DNA of 64,000 bases from VXNE01 sp965116625 (lineage in GTDB: Bacteria; Pseudomonadota; Gammaproteobacteria; Pseudomonadales; Azotimanducaceae): the NCBI GenBank assembly GCA_965116625.1, contig OZ220717.1, forward strand, positions 310,001 to 374,000, given 5' to 3'. The stretch's first letter is position 1. Every line of letters starts with the position of its first letter. Both the position numbers and the translations under genes were made by a program. Under the pieces are notes generated by a model. The model had not been told where the DNA came from and did no database searches. It was given only the letters and a program-made list of their open reading frames with translations. Of the stretch, positions 1 through 8,282 are shown one piece after another.

Positions 1-1210
1 CTTCGTCGCGGCGGCGCCTCAGGTTGGCCCGGAACTCCTCGTCGGTCTTCTCCGAACTGGTGCCGAAGATCTGGAACGCGAAGCCGTTGAGAGTCGTGTA
101 CATGGACTTGCCGGTATGGCTGCTGGTGAGCCCAGTGTGAATGTAGAGTTCGTCGAACAGCGGGCAGGTCGGGTCCGGGATGTTCTCGACGATCTGCCGG
201 CGCACCAGGCCGAAGATCCCGGGAGGCGCCTCCCATTCCACCTCGATGGGCTGGGGCGGCAGGTTCGTGATGGGCCGCGACTGCAGGAGCCAGAGCTTGC
301 CCTCGGCGACGGCCCACTCGATGTCCTGCGGCTGGCCGTCGAAGTGTTCCTCCACCCGGGCGGCGAGTGCGGCCAACTCGGTCAGGAGTTTCTCCGGCAG
401 GGACGATGCATCGCGTTCGCCCTCCTCCACGTCCACCAGGCGCGTGCCCTGGTTGCCGTCAGAGACGATCTTCTGCTCCTTGGTGCCGATCATGGTTTCC
501 TTCAACTCAAGCGTCGACCGGTCGACGATGAACGTATCCGGCGTGACCTGTCCTCCCACCACGGCCTCGCCGAGACCGAAGCTGGCATTGACGATCATCT
601 CGCCGCGCTCACCGGTGGCCGGATTCGCCGTGAAGAGGATGCCGGCAACGTCCGCGGGAACCATGACCTGCACCACCACCGCCATGGCCACGGCGCCGGA
701 CTCGATGCCCATTTCGTTGCGGTAGCTGATCGCCTGGGACGTCCACAGGGAAGCCCAGCAGTTGCGCACCGCTTCGAGAAGCGCCTCGGTGCCGCTGACG
801 TTGAGGTAAGTCTCCTGCTGTCCGGCGAAGGACAACCCCGGCAGGTCCTCCGCGTTCGCCGACGATCGCACCGCGACTGCGGGATCGTTGCCCGGGAGCG
901 CCTGGTAGGCGGCTGAGAGTTCGGCTTTCAGACCGGCGGAAAGCTCGCATCCGGTGAAGAGCGCCTGGATCGACCGCGATGCCGACTCGAAGGACGCGCG
1001 CCCGTCGATGATCTCCGGGCGGGCGAGTTCGAGGATGCGCGCACCAAGCTCGTTGTCGGCCACGAAGTCCTTGTAGGCAGCCGTCGACAGCAGGAAGCCC
1101 CCTGGAACATCGAACCCCGCGCGGGTCATCTGGGCGAGGGACCGACCCTTCCCGCCGACGGTCTCCAGGGCGTCGTTCGTGGTGTCGATGGGGGTGATGT
1201 TCTCGTTCAT
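1..1210 (-). CDS. PEP synthase / rifampicin phosphotransferase-like protein, N-terminal part
   Basis: The reading frame opens at ATG 1210 and stays open to the window edge (403 codons), so the C-terminal part is outside the window. AAGGA lies 8 bases upstream of the start. The visible part is the ATP-grasp (PPDK N-terminal) domain. It begins with VGGKGRSLAQMTRAGF near residue 18, carries the nucleotide-binding motif AVRSSANAEDLPG near residue 115, and reaches the usual EGKLWLLQSRPIT near residue 340. This domain phosphorylates a central histidine with ATP. In PEP synthase the phosphate then goes to pyruvate, and in Rph-type enzymes to an antibiotic. The downstream sequence (VRRQIVENIPDP) is reminiscent of the Rph-like branch. 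Without the swivelling and PEP domains the substrate cannot be assigned. Confidence 0.85.
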   Translation of the reverse strand, partial: MNENITPIDTTNDALETVGGKGRSLAQMTRAGFDVPGGFLLSTAAYKDFVADNELGARILELARPEIIDGRASFESASRSIQALFTGCELSAGLKAELSAAYQALPGNDPAVAVRSSANAEDLPGLSFAGQQETYLNVSGTEALLEAVRNCWASLWTSQAISYRNEMGIESGAVAMAVVVQVMVPADVAGILFTANPATGERGEMIVNASFGLGEAVVGGQVTPDTFIVDRSTLELKETMIGTKEQKIVSDGNQGTRLVDVEEGERDASSLPEKLLTELAALAARVEEHFDGQPQDIEWAVAEGKLWLLQSRPITNLPPQPIEVEWEAPPGIFGLVRRQIVENIPDPTCPLFDELYIHTGLTSSHTGKSMYTTLNGFAFQIFGTSSEKTDEEFRANLRRRRDE

Positions 1211-1486
1211 CGGAGGAGTCCTTGTTGTTTGTTCATCTGACCTGATGGATTTGGAATGATCGCCCGGAGTTACTTCCCAGGCGCTCGAAGATCTCCGTAT
1301 CCGACATGGCGCATTCCTTCGTTCAGGGCGTGGCTTGACGCCGATATCGAAGTGGTCTTCGCAGCGCCAAGCCCGGTGGATTGGGCACAGAATATGGGAT
1401 TCGTCGTCTAGTTCAATCGCCTGCCCGGGGTGATATCCCCCAGTTTTTGGTTTCGTGCCGGCGTTCTGTGCCAGGCACGACCGCGC

Positions 1487-2959
1487 TCAGTTCCTGGGTC
1501 GATAGTCAAAGGCATCCGCTGTCGACGCGTGGTCCCGTTGACCGTATCCGGTAACAGGCAGTGTGCTACCGTCGAGTTGCGGGTCCACGTATCTCGCGAA
1601 CCAGTCGTCCAGTTCCCGGCGCAGGGTGCGGATGCGGTCCGCGTATCCAGGCTGGATAAAGAGATTGACCCGCTCCTCCGGATCTTTCGCTACGTTGTAG
1701 AGTTCATGGGCGCCTGCCGGGTAGCGCCAGATGAGTTTCCATTCCTGCGAGCGGATCATGCGTACCGGCCCATACTCGTCGAACACGAAGATGCTCTTTC
1801 TTTCCCCGCCGGCCTGACCCGCCAGCAATGGCGCGAACGATCGTCCGGGCAACCCGTCCGGTACGCGGTCCGCGGCGCCGGCATAGTCCAGGATGGTAGG
1901 CAGCCAGTCATACTGGCTCAGCAAATCGGTATTGACCTGGTTTTCCGGGACATGTCCCGGCCGGCTGATCAGGCAGGGGACCTTGACGCTGGTGTCGAAC
2001 AGGTTCTGCGGCCAGGTCGCGTTGCCCTTCCCGTAAATACCGTGATGGCCCATGTTCATGCCGTTGTCACCCATGAACACCACCAGCGTATTGCTTCTGA
2101 GATCCCGGGATTCCAGCCAGTCCAGCAAGCGACCAACATTTCGGTCCATCTCTTCGATCGAAGCGAAATAGCCCGTGAGGTGCTGCTTTCGCTTCTCGGA
2201 ATCGATGGCGGTCGAAGCGCCCGCCGACGGCCTTTCGAAGGTGTATCGCTGAAAGCCCGGCGGCACCGGCTCGTCCGGGCCGGGCGTCGATTCGAAGGGG
2301 CAGTTGTTGTAATAGTCGTCCCAGGTCTCATCCGGATGATGCTCTCTTCCCCACGGCCTGTGCGGCGCCGTGTAGGGCAGCGTCAGGCAGAAGGGCCGGT
2401 CCTCCTCAACCTGGTTCTCCAGGAACTTCAGCGCATTGTCGGTAAAAAGATCGGTCGCATAGGTATCCCTGTGTAACCTGACCTTACCGCTCTCGACCAG
2501 GGGGACATCCCTGTAACTGGACTGGCCATAGGGCATCGGATACCACTTCTCGAAACCGCAGCGCGGTTGCAGGCAATCGCCTAAGTGCCACTTGCCGGAA
2601 AGGCAGGTGTCATAGCCGATGTCGGCCAGCAGGCCCGCATAACTCGGCATGCCCGCCAGGAATTCAATGCTGTTCGCCGGCATGTCGAGATCGGGCTTGC
2701 CCTCCCGATCATGGGGCATGCTCACAAAATCATGTACGCCATGCTGCGAGGGAATCCGACCGGTAAGGATCGATGCACGGGCGGGCGAACACACCGGAGA
2801 GGCACAGAAGAAATTGTCGAAGCGGATTCCTTCCCGCCCCAGGCGGTCCAGGTTGGGCGATCTGATCTCCGCGTTTCCCGCACAGCCCATGGCCCACGCG
2901 CCCTGGTCATCGGACAGGACAAAAAGCAGATTCGGTCGTTCAGGATTTCGACTGGCCAT
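1487..2959 (-). CDS. Cys-type sulfatase, cytoplasmic or non-classically exported
   Basis: This 490-residue protein has the type I sulfatase fold. The metal-binding start is NLLFVLSDDQG (Asp17/Asp18). The formylglycine motif CSPAR is at residues 57-61 (Cys57 is the residue that would be oxidised), followed by LTGRIPSQHG. A second metal site is FMGDNGMNMGHHG. The C-terminal part (KLIWRYPAGAHELYNVAKDPEE) is typical of arylsulfatase A/choline-sulfatase-like enzymes. No signal peptide is visible, which is unusual for an enzyme acting on external polysaccharide and suggests an imported small sulfate ester as substrate. It lies 88 bp downstream of the VOC gene on the same strand, probably in one operon with the TIM-barrel isomerase. 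No formylglycine-generating enzyme or anSME is encoded in this window. Confidence 0.93.
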   Translation of the reverse strand: MASRNPERPNLLFVLSDDQGAWAMGCAGNAEIRSPNLDRLGREGIRFDNFFCASPVCSPARASILTGRIPSQHGVHDFVSMPHDREGKPDLDMPANSIEFLAGMPSYAGLLADIGYDTCLSGKWHLGDCLQPRCGFEKWYPMPYGQSSYRDVPLVESGKVRLHRDTYATDLFTDNALKFLENQVEEDRPFCLTLPYTAPHRPWGREHHPDETWDDYYNNCPFESTPGPDEPVPPGFQRYTFERPSAGASTAIDSEKRKQHLTGYFASIEEMDRNVGRLLDWLESRDLRSNTLVVFMGDNGMNMGHHGIYGKGNATWPQNLFDTSVKVPCLISRPGHVPENQVNTDLLSQYDWLPTILDYAGAADRVPDGLPGRSFAPLLAGQAGGERKSIFVFDEYGPVRMIRSQEWKLIWRYPAGAHELYNVAKDPEERVNLFIQPGYADRIRTLRRELDDWFARYVDPQLDGSTLPVTGYGQRDHASTADAFDYRPRN

Positions 2960-3022
2960 CCGTGGATCGCTCCAGGAGATCTATCAGGCGATTATGGACA
3001 TCGCCCGAGGACTCCGTCCCGT

Positions 3023-3043
3023 CTCGCCGTCCATGGAACAACT
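3023..3043. repeat. Short relative of the CCATGGAA repeat
   Basis: These 21 bases match the terminal part of the palindromic repeat in the fecR-like gene (complement of about 8950-8970) at 19 of 21 positions, including the unbroken core ccatggaacaact. It sits in the 88-bp gap between the VOC and sulfatase genes. The match is short, so chance cannot be excluded. Confidence 0.4.
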
Positions 3044-3047
3044 ATAG

Positions 3048-3431
3048 CTATGGTCGGCTCTGCACCAGTTCGATGCTGACGGAGTCGGGACCCTTCATGA
3101 AGGCGATCCTGGCCTTTTCGCCGCGCGGCTTCATGAGGAACTCGGCGCCCTTGGCTTCGAGATCGGCGATTGCCGCCGACAGGTCATCGACGGCGATGCC
3201 GATATGGTCCAGCCCGAGGCAACTGTGCGGACCAGATGCCGTCTGGGTCACGTTTTCGGTGACCGTGGAGATCAGGATGACCTGATCGCCCAGCATCATG
3301 TTCGCCCGCGGCAACCCGTTGGCCCCTTTCGAGGCGATGAGCTTCGCACCGAACATTTTCTCGTAGAAGGCGCCTGCCGCCATGGCGTCATGACTCATCA
3401 GGTGGACGTGGTGCGGGCGATAGTCGGGCAT
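3048..3431 (-). CDS. VOC-family (glyoxalase/dioxygenase fold) protein
   Basis: This 127-residue protein starts at ATG 3431, with AAGGAG at 3438-3443. The frame is open further upstream but there overlaps the isomerase gene, so this start is preferred. It has two beta-alpha-beta-beta-beta half modules: HVHLMSHDAMAAGAFYEKMFGA at the N-terminus and LDHIGIAVDDLSAAIADLEAKG at residues 74-95. Histidines near residues 10 and 76 and a late Glu (SIELV) are candidate metal ligands. VOC proteins include glyoxalase I, extradiol dioxygenases and epimerases, and sequence alone does not pick one. The gene begins 17 bases after the isomerase stop, so a joint role in converting a sugar-derived or methyl-malonyl-like intermediate is plausible but is inference. 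Confidence 0.85.
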   Translation of the reverse strand: MPDYRPHHVHLMSHDAMAAGAFYEKMFGAKLIASKGANGLPRANMMLGDQVILISTVTENVTQTASGPHSCLGLDHIGIAVDDLSAAIADLEAKGAEFLMKPRGEKARIAFMKGPDSVSIELVQSRP

Positions 3432-3448
3432 CGGATTCTCCTTAAACG

Positions 3449-4294
3449 TCACTCCACCGGCATCACGAAATCCAGACCCAGTTCCTCGGCCCGTTCGAAC
3501 AGGAAGTCGCGTGCCTTCGGCAGTTGTTCCGCTGTCAGATGTTCGATCATCAACGACACGTCCGCATCCAGTTTGTCCATTTCGATGAGATAGACGTCGT
3601 GGTCCAGCATGCCATTGCCGGTGTAGGTCTCGATGAGGTGATAGGGATACCTGTCCACCGTGATGACATCCTTGGTGTGGCAACTCAGGATATGCGGGCC
3701 AAGCCTGTCGAAGCACGCCCTCAACAGCGCACCGCTGTCGTAGTAGTCCTTGGGGTTCGCAATGATGTTGACGGGATCCAGGTGGACACCGAAGCCGGGG
3801 CGATCGATGGCCTCGACCAGCCTCAGGTAGACCTCGGGCTCATCCGGCAGCAGCCACCTCTCCGGCTCCAGGGCGAGCTTCGCGCGCGCCGGCTGCACGC
3901 GATCCACGATGGTCTGGACAGCCGCAACCGTGTCCTCGAAGGCGCGCTCGCTCTGGTTGTCCGGGTTGGGCGTGCCCCAGCCTTCCGGCTCATACGAACC
4001 GCCGTGGATGATGCAGCAGCGAATGCCCGTCTCGTCCGCGTACGCAAGCCGCCGGCAGATTTCGTCGAGGTTTTTCTGCCGCCGGGCCGCATCGGTTTGC
4101 AGGATGTTCAGGCGGTAGGCGCCAAGCTCCGCGGGAACAATGTTCGCTTCCTCGTATGCCGCGCAGATCTCGTCGCGCCTTACCTTGTCCTCGACCTCCC
4201 GCATGAAGGCGGCGGAGAAACCGTTTTTCCGGTGATACGCCACCAGGGCTTCCGGTTCTTCCTCCACGTCGAAAGTGGGTCCACCCAGTCTCAT
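3449..4294 (-). CDS. Sugar phosphate isomerase/epimerase-like TIM barrel
   Basis: This 281-residue protein belongs to the xylose isomerase-like/AP endonuclease 2 superfamily. The frame extends 50 codons further upstream, but the family sequence begins at MRLGGPTFDVEEEPEALVAY, so ATG 4294 is chosen. Candidate metal ligands are visible in the expected order: IIHGGSYEPEG (His), KLALEPERW (Glu), FGVHLDPVNI (Asp) and HILSCHTKDV (His). Members isomerise or epimerise ketoses and inositol derivatives. It heads a minus-strand cluster (isomerase, VOC, sulfatase) and is divergent from the lipoprotein gene at 4502, with 207 bp between them for both promoters. The exact substrate is unknown. Confidence 0.85.
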   Translation of the reverse strand: MRLGGPTFDVEEEPEALVAYHRKNGFSAAFMREVEDKVRRDEICAAYEEANIVPAELGAYRLNILQTDAARRQKNLDEICRRLAYADETGIRCCIIHGGSYEPEGWGTPNPDNQSERAFEDTVAAVQTIVDRVQPARAKLALEPERWLLPDEPEVYLRLVEAIDRPGFGVHLDPVNIIANPKDYYDSGALLRACFDRLGPHILSCHTKDVITVDRYPYHLIETYTGNGMLDHDVYLIEMDKLDADVSLMIEHLTAEQLPKARDFLFERAEELGLDFVMPVE

Positions 4295-4501
4295 CGTCCC
4301 AAACCTCAAGCCAAAAATAACGACTACCGTCCTATTCTCACACATGGGCAGGACGGTGTTTTTCACCATCCGGATTCGGCCCCTCGGCGCAAGCGCGGAT
4401 TCGGAATTGCCGTTCGGCACGGGTACGCCTTGATTGCGGCGCAATCGCTCTTAGAATGGCCCTTCGGTCAAGAGATTGCCCCCCGCGGATTGAGGTATCG
4501 A

Positions 4502-5647
4502 ATGCGGCGGTCCGGTCACATCGGCTGGGTGGTTGGGATGCTCCTGCTCGCGATTGCGGGATGCCAGGCGACTGTCGGCCCGACGGACCTCCGCATTCCC
4601 GATGCCGACCTGCTCTCCGGCGAGGCGATCCTCGGTGAAGCGATTACGGGTAACGAGCATCCCGATATCGACATCGTCGCCATCAACGACGACATGCGCG
4701 AGTTCGTCGCCGACCTCCAGGAAACTCCCAACAAAGCCCGGCGCTTCTGGAGGTTGCTCCAGCGGATGCGCGGCGTCGGCGGCGAGCCCGGACGCTACGA
4801 CGCTTATGCGAACCTGACAGCCCAGGAGGCATTCGTCGAGAAACGCGGCAACTGCCTCGCGTTCTCGAGCCTGTTCATCGCACTCGCCCGGGAAGCGGGC
4901 TTCGATGCGCGATACCAGTTGGTCGATATACCCCCGGACTACGACAGTGTCGACGGCATGGTCGTGCTGAACAGGCACGTCAACGTGAGGGTGAACGGCG
5001 TACCCGGGCGCAGCCCGGTCACGATCGAATTCAGCAGGGAGTACGCCAACAGCATCCACGACCGCAAGGTCGTGGACGACCAATTCGCCCTCGGATTGCA
5101 CTACAACAACCTGGCCTTCTCACGCGCGCGGGCCGGCGACCAACGCGCAGCGCTGGTCTATCTTCGCAAGGCCCTCGAAGAGACGCCGCAAAACCCGGAC
5201 CTGTGGACCAATCTCGGCGTGTTCTACGCCCGGCGCGGCCAATTCGACCACGCCATCGCCGCATACAACCGGGGGTTGGGCCTCGACGGCAACCACAGCC
5301 CGGCCATTCGGGGGCTCGCGAGCGCTCACGAGGCGCTCGGACAGCGCGCCAACGCGCGATTCTACGAACGGCGCATGGCGCATTCGCGGATCCGGGACGG
5401 CTACACCTACTACATCCTCGCGCAACGCGCCTACCGCGCCGAGATGCCGGCCGAATCCCTGGAACTCGTGTCGCAGGCCATCCGCCTTTACCGCAGGGAT
5501 CACCGATTCTACGAACTGCAGGGCGACATCCACGACCAGCTAGGCGACGAGGATGCAGCCAGGGAGAGCTACAAGCGCGCCCGGATTCTCGCCCGTCGCT
5601 ACGAAATGAACCCAACCGAGATCCTTGGCGTTCAGGGGTCGGGGTGA
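4502..5647 (+). CDS. Lipoprotein with transglutaminase-like and TPR domains
   Basis: This 381-residue protein starts at ATG 4502, with GAGG 7 bases upstream. A lipobox (LAIAGC, Cys21) marks it as a lipoprotein. Residues about 60-180 resemble a transglutaminase/papain-like core: KRGNCLAFSSLFIALAREAG places a nucleophile at Cys118, and NRHVNVRV gives His159. Residues about 195-370 form several tetratricopeptide repeats (for example NPDLWTNLGVFYARRGQFDHAIAAYNRGL). Similar lipoproteins occur in many Gammaproteobacteria. The first domain may be a peptidase or a binding fold, and the TPR part a scaffold in the periplasm. It is a single-gene unit, convergent with the SDR gene that ends 13 bp beyond it. 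Confidence 0.88.
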   Translation: MRRSGHIGWVVGMLLLAIAGCQATVGPTDLRIPDADLLSGEAILGEAITGNEHPDIDIVAINDDMREFVADLQETPNKARRFWRLLQRMRGVGGEPGRYDAYANLTAQEAFVEKRGNCLAFSSLFIALAREAGFDARYQLVDIPPDYDSVDGMVVLNRHVNVRVNGVPGRSPVTIEFSREYANSIHDRKVVDDQFALGLHYNNLAFSRARAGDQRAALVYLRKALEETPQNPDLWTNLGVFYARRGQFDHAIAAYNRGLGLDGNHSPAIRGLASAHEALGQRANARFYERRMAHSRIRDGYTYYILAQRAYRAEMPAESLELVSQAIRLYRRDHRFYELQGDIHDQLGDEDAARESYKRARILARRYEMNPTEILGVQGSG

Positions 5648-5659
5648 AGCACCTGCCGG

Positions 5660-6409
5660 TCAGTCGAAAAGCAGTCCGCCGTTCAGGTCCACGACTTCGC
5701 CGGTGATGAATCCCGCGAGCGGATGGGTGAGGAATGTCACCACGTGGGCGAACTCCTCCGCCTCGCAGAACCGGCCGACCGGAATCTGGTCCAGCACCGC
5801 CTGCCGCTGCGCCTCGGTCAACTGTTCCATCACCATCGGCGTCCTGACGTAGGCGGGGGCGATGCCGTTGGCCGTCACCCCGTCGCCGGCCACTTCCCGT
5901 GCCAGTGAGAACGTCAACGCCGCCAGCGCGCCCTTCGACACGCTGTAGGCGGTGCCGGCGGTCAGGCCGCCGTTCTTGCCCGCCAGCGAGCAGGTATTGA
6001 CGATTCGGCCCCAGCCGCGCTCTCGCATACCGGGCAGGACCGCCTGCGACAGGTACAGCGCCGCGTCCAGGTTCACGGCCAGCACGTTGCGCCACTCCTC
6101 GGGTGTCGTTGTGGCCGACTTGTGGTTCGACAGTATCCCGGCGTTGTTCACCAGGATGTCCACGGCGCCAACCTCGGCCAGCAACCGCTGCGCCGTGGCG
6201 CCGATCTCGTCCGGGTCCCGCAGGTCGATCGTGGCGGAGATCGCTTTCTCGCCGAGTTCGTCGGCCAGCCGTTCCAGCCGGTCCTGGTCGATGTCCACCA
6301 TGATGACCGTCGCGCCACGGTCCACCAGGGCCCGGGACGTGGCGAGGCCGAGCACGCCTGCCGCTCCCGTCACGATGGCGGTATGGGCTTCGTGTACCAG
6401 GTCCGTCAT
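5660..6409 (-). CDS. Short-chain dehydrogenase/reductase (SDR)
   Basis: This 249-residue classical SDR has the glycine motif TGAAGVLG at residues 14-21 and an acidic Asp39 after beta-2 (VIMVDID), which favours NAD over NADP. It also has NNAG at 88-91, catalytic Ser141, and Tyr155 and Lys159 in YSVSK. The C-terminal GEVVDLNGGLLFD is typical of FabG-like and sugar/polyol dehydrogenases. It starts 11 bases after the transaldolase stop and has no strong RBS of its own, so it is probably translated from the same message. Next to a transaldolase, a role in sugar or sugar-acid catabolism fits better than fatty-acid synthesis, but the substrate is not determined. Confidence 0.93.
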   Translation of the reverse strand: MTDLVHEAHTAIVTGAAGVLGLATSRALVDRGATVIMVDIDQDRLERLADELGEKAISATIDLRDPDEIGATAQRLLAEVGAVDILVNNAGILSNHKSATTTPEEWRNVLAVNLDAALYLSQAVLPGMRERGWGRIVNTCSLAGKNGGLTAGTAYSVSKGALAALTFSLAREVAGDGVTANGIAPAYVRTPMVMEQLTEAQRQAVLDQIPVGRFCEAEEFAHVVTFLTHPLAGFITGEVVDLNGGLLFD

Positions 6410-6420
6410 GCGGGGCCGCG

Positions 6421-7485
6421 TTACACCAGCATCCGGCCGCGCACGATACCGAGCAGTTCGTAGTAGCCGTCAATGAACTGGTTGAGCGTGTGGATCGACG
6501 GGCCATACCCGGCGAACTCGTCGGGCGTCATGCCGTCCGGCTCGTAGGAGCGCCGGAAATCCTCGAAACCGGTCTGCAGCGCCTCCAGGCAGGAAGCGTC
6601 CACCGGTTCGTCCAGCGAGGGCCGCACGTCAACCTCGGCGGCATCGAACTCCTTCCAGTTCTCGTAGGGAATCGTCTGCAGCACGTTCGGCCCGATGGTT
6701 GCGGACCACTGCATGCTGTTCCGGAAGGCGGCCCCCAGCAGGGTCGCCCTGAAGCCGCGTTCCTCGAAGATCGCGGCCGCCCGCTTGAAGACGGCGATTC
6801 CCGCCCACTCCAGCGCCTCGGGGTCGATCTCGATGCCGTCGGCATCGCGAACGCGCTTGAGATGATCGTCCAGCCGGCCCCGCATGACGGTGACATACGG
6901 ATGGATCGATCCGGGGTCCCGCGCGTCCCGCATGCCGCGTTCGATGGCCTCTGCAGCGGCGACCGCCTGCGGCACGGAAAACGACACCGTCACGTTGACC
7001 GCTATGCCCCGACGCGTGAGTTCCTCCACGGCCACAAGGCCCGATGCCGTGCAAGGGATCTTGATCGCGATATTGTCTGCCACCGACCGCAGGGACACGG
7101 CATGTTCGACCATGCGCCCGGCGTCCGGGTACAAGGTGGGGTTGACCTGCAGGCACAGGTATCCCGCCGCTCCCGCCGTCCTATCGTGAACGGGCTTGAG
7201 TATTGCCGCCGCGATCTCGCCGATCTGGGCGATCAGTTTCCAGGCGATCTCGACCTCGGTGTCGATCTGGTTATCCGCGATGAGCGCATCCACCTCCGGC
7301 AGCCACCGGTCCGGATCGCCCTTGACCACGTTGCCGACGATCACCGGATTCGACGTCGCCCCGACCGCTCCGTGCGCCACCGCATCCGAAAGCTCCCCGG
7401 GCTCGCATGAATCGTTCCACCACGGCGCGCCCAGCGCTCCCATTCGAGCCATGTTCCCGACGGGATTGACTGCCACTTGGCTCAT
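6421..7485 (-). CDS. Transaldolase-family protein
   Basis: This 354-residue TIM barrel has the transaldolase features ATSNPVIVG near residue 43 and the Schiff-base lysine in NIAIKIPCT (Lys142). It continues with GIAVNVTVSFSVPQAVAAAEAIERG, where shorter transaldolases have the NxTLIFS pattern. It is longer than the 220-residue TalC type and near the length of TalB/Tal-Pgi-related forms. It would transfer a dihydroxyacetone unit between sugar phosphates, or act as an aldolase on a related substrate. The GGAGAGAGG stretch upstream serves as RBS. It is the first gene of a two-gene unit with the SDR, and is divergent from the ECF sigma factor gene 203 bp away. Confidence 0.9.
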   Translation of the reverse strand: MSQVAVNPVGNMARMGALGAPWWNDSCEPGELSDAVAHGAVGATSNPVIVGNVVKGDPDRWLPEVDALIADNQIDTEVEIAWKLIAQIGEIAAAILKPVHDRTAGAAGYLCLQVNPTLYPDAGRMVEHAVSLRSVADNIAIKIPCTASGLVAVEELTRRGIAVNVTVSFSVPQAVAAAEAIERGMRDARDPGSIHPYVTVMRGRLDDHLKRVRDADGIEIDPEALEWAGIAVFKRAAAIFEERGFRATLLGAAFRNSMQWSATIGPNVLQTIPYENWKEFDAAEVDVRPSLDEPVDASCLEALQTGFEDFRRSYEPDGMTPDEFAGYGPSIHTLNQFIDGYYELLGIVRGRMLV

Positions 7486-7590
7486 GCCTCTCTCCCCACC
7501 TGTTCATTCCCAACCGTCGAAAGGACCGAGTGTACCGCAGCGAAGCGAAAGGCAGGCGCTCTGCGCGGTTTCACCGGCGCTCAGCCAGGG

Positions 7591-7608
7591 CGCGTCGCTG
7601 CCGACGCG
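7591..7608. other. GC-rich perfect hairpin between divergent genes
   Basis: CGCGTCG at 7591-7597 and CGACGCG at 7602-7608 form a perfect 7-bp inverted repeat with a 4-base loop, about 80 bp upstream of the sigma factor start. No T-run follows on either strand. It could be a protein-binding dyad or a weak terminator. Confidence 0.3.
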
Positions 7609-7688
7609 ACCGGCCCGGCTCGGAGAAACGGGGGAGAAAGATGCGGCCGGGAACGTTTCACTATTAGAGGGACCAAATTCTGAGCCAC

Positions 7689-8282
7689 ATGTCTGCGTCC
7701 GAAAACATGAACGTCGTCGATCTGGCTCCAGGCGAGAGGCCAAGCCGCACGAAACTGGTTGAGCAACTGTTTGACCAGCATGCGAAGGCCTTGCGCCATT
7801 TCCTGCTGGGTTGGTCGATTCCGCAGGATGAGATCGATGACGTGGTGCAGGAACTCTTTTCCCGGCTGCTGGGCGTGAAAGGGCTGGAAGAAAAGATGTC
7901 CGACTCGACCGGAAGCAGTCGTTCCTACCTCTTGACCATGGCCAACAACCTGATCGTGGACAGGCGCCGGAAATCGCGGGTCCGCAATGCATTCGCAGCC
8001 GAGCAGCGGCATATCGAGAGCGAGAGATTCGATGATCAGACGCCGGAGCGGATCATCGCGGCGGAACTGGAACTGGAAGCCATGAGGTCTGTCATCAAGG
8101 ACATGCGTCTGAACTGGAGGGTGGCGTTCGTTCTCCAGCGTTTCGGGAATCTGAGTTACGAAGAAATCGCGTCGCACATGGGAGTGACCGTGAGGCAGGT
8201 GGACCGGTACCTGGTTCGTGCGATGCGCCGGATCCGCGAGGCACAGCGGAAGATCAAGGCTGCGGGAGAAAGCTCATGCTGA
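7689..8282 (+). CDS. ECF RNA polymerase sigma factor, FecI type
   Basis: This 197-residue protein has sigma region 2 at about residues 24-95 (LVEQLFDQHAKALRHFLL, then DDVVQELFSRLL, then YLLTMANNLIVDRRRK). Region 4 is at about 130-185 (FVLQRFGNLSYEEIASHMGV, followed by VRQVDRYLVRAMRRIR). There is no region 1.1 or 3, as in ECF sigma factors. The region 4 pattern and the gene order (sigma, FecR, STN-type TonB receptor) place it in the FecI group, which responds to a ligand bound at the outer membrane and activates the receptor operon. A second ATG at 7707 is possible. The stop overlaps the fecR-like start by 7 bases, so the two are probably translationally coupled. Confidence 0.93.
   Translation: MSASENMNVVDLAPGERPSRTKLVEQLFDQHAKALRHFLLGWSIPQDEIDDVVQELFSRLLGVKGLEEKMSDSTGSSRSYLLTMANNLIVDRRRKSRVRNAFAAEQRHIESERFDDQTPERIIAAELELEAMRSVIKDMRLNWRVAFVLQRFGNLSYEEIASHMGVTVRQVDRYLVRAMRRIREAQRKIKAAGESSC

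Noticed and set aside
1430..2476. Long plus-strand frame opposite the sulfatase
   Set aside because: Mirror of sulfatase codons, with no domain signature and no RBS. The minus-strand sulfatase has all motifs.
3524..4501. Upstream extension of the transglutaminase/TPR frame by 326 codons
   Set aside because: It runs antisense through the isomerase gene. The lipobox protein starts naturally at 4502 with an RBS.
7655..7683. GGAAC...TCTGA as an ECF-type promoter in front of the sigma factor gene
   Set aside because: The elements are 24 bases apart, about five more than ECF promoters allow, and the -10 would lie 5 bases from the start codon.
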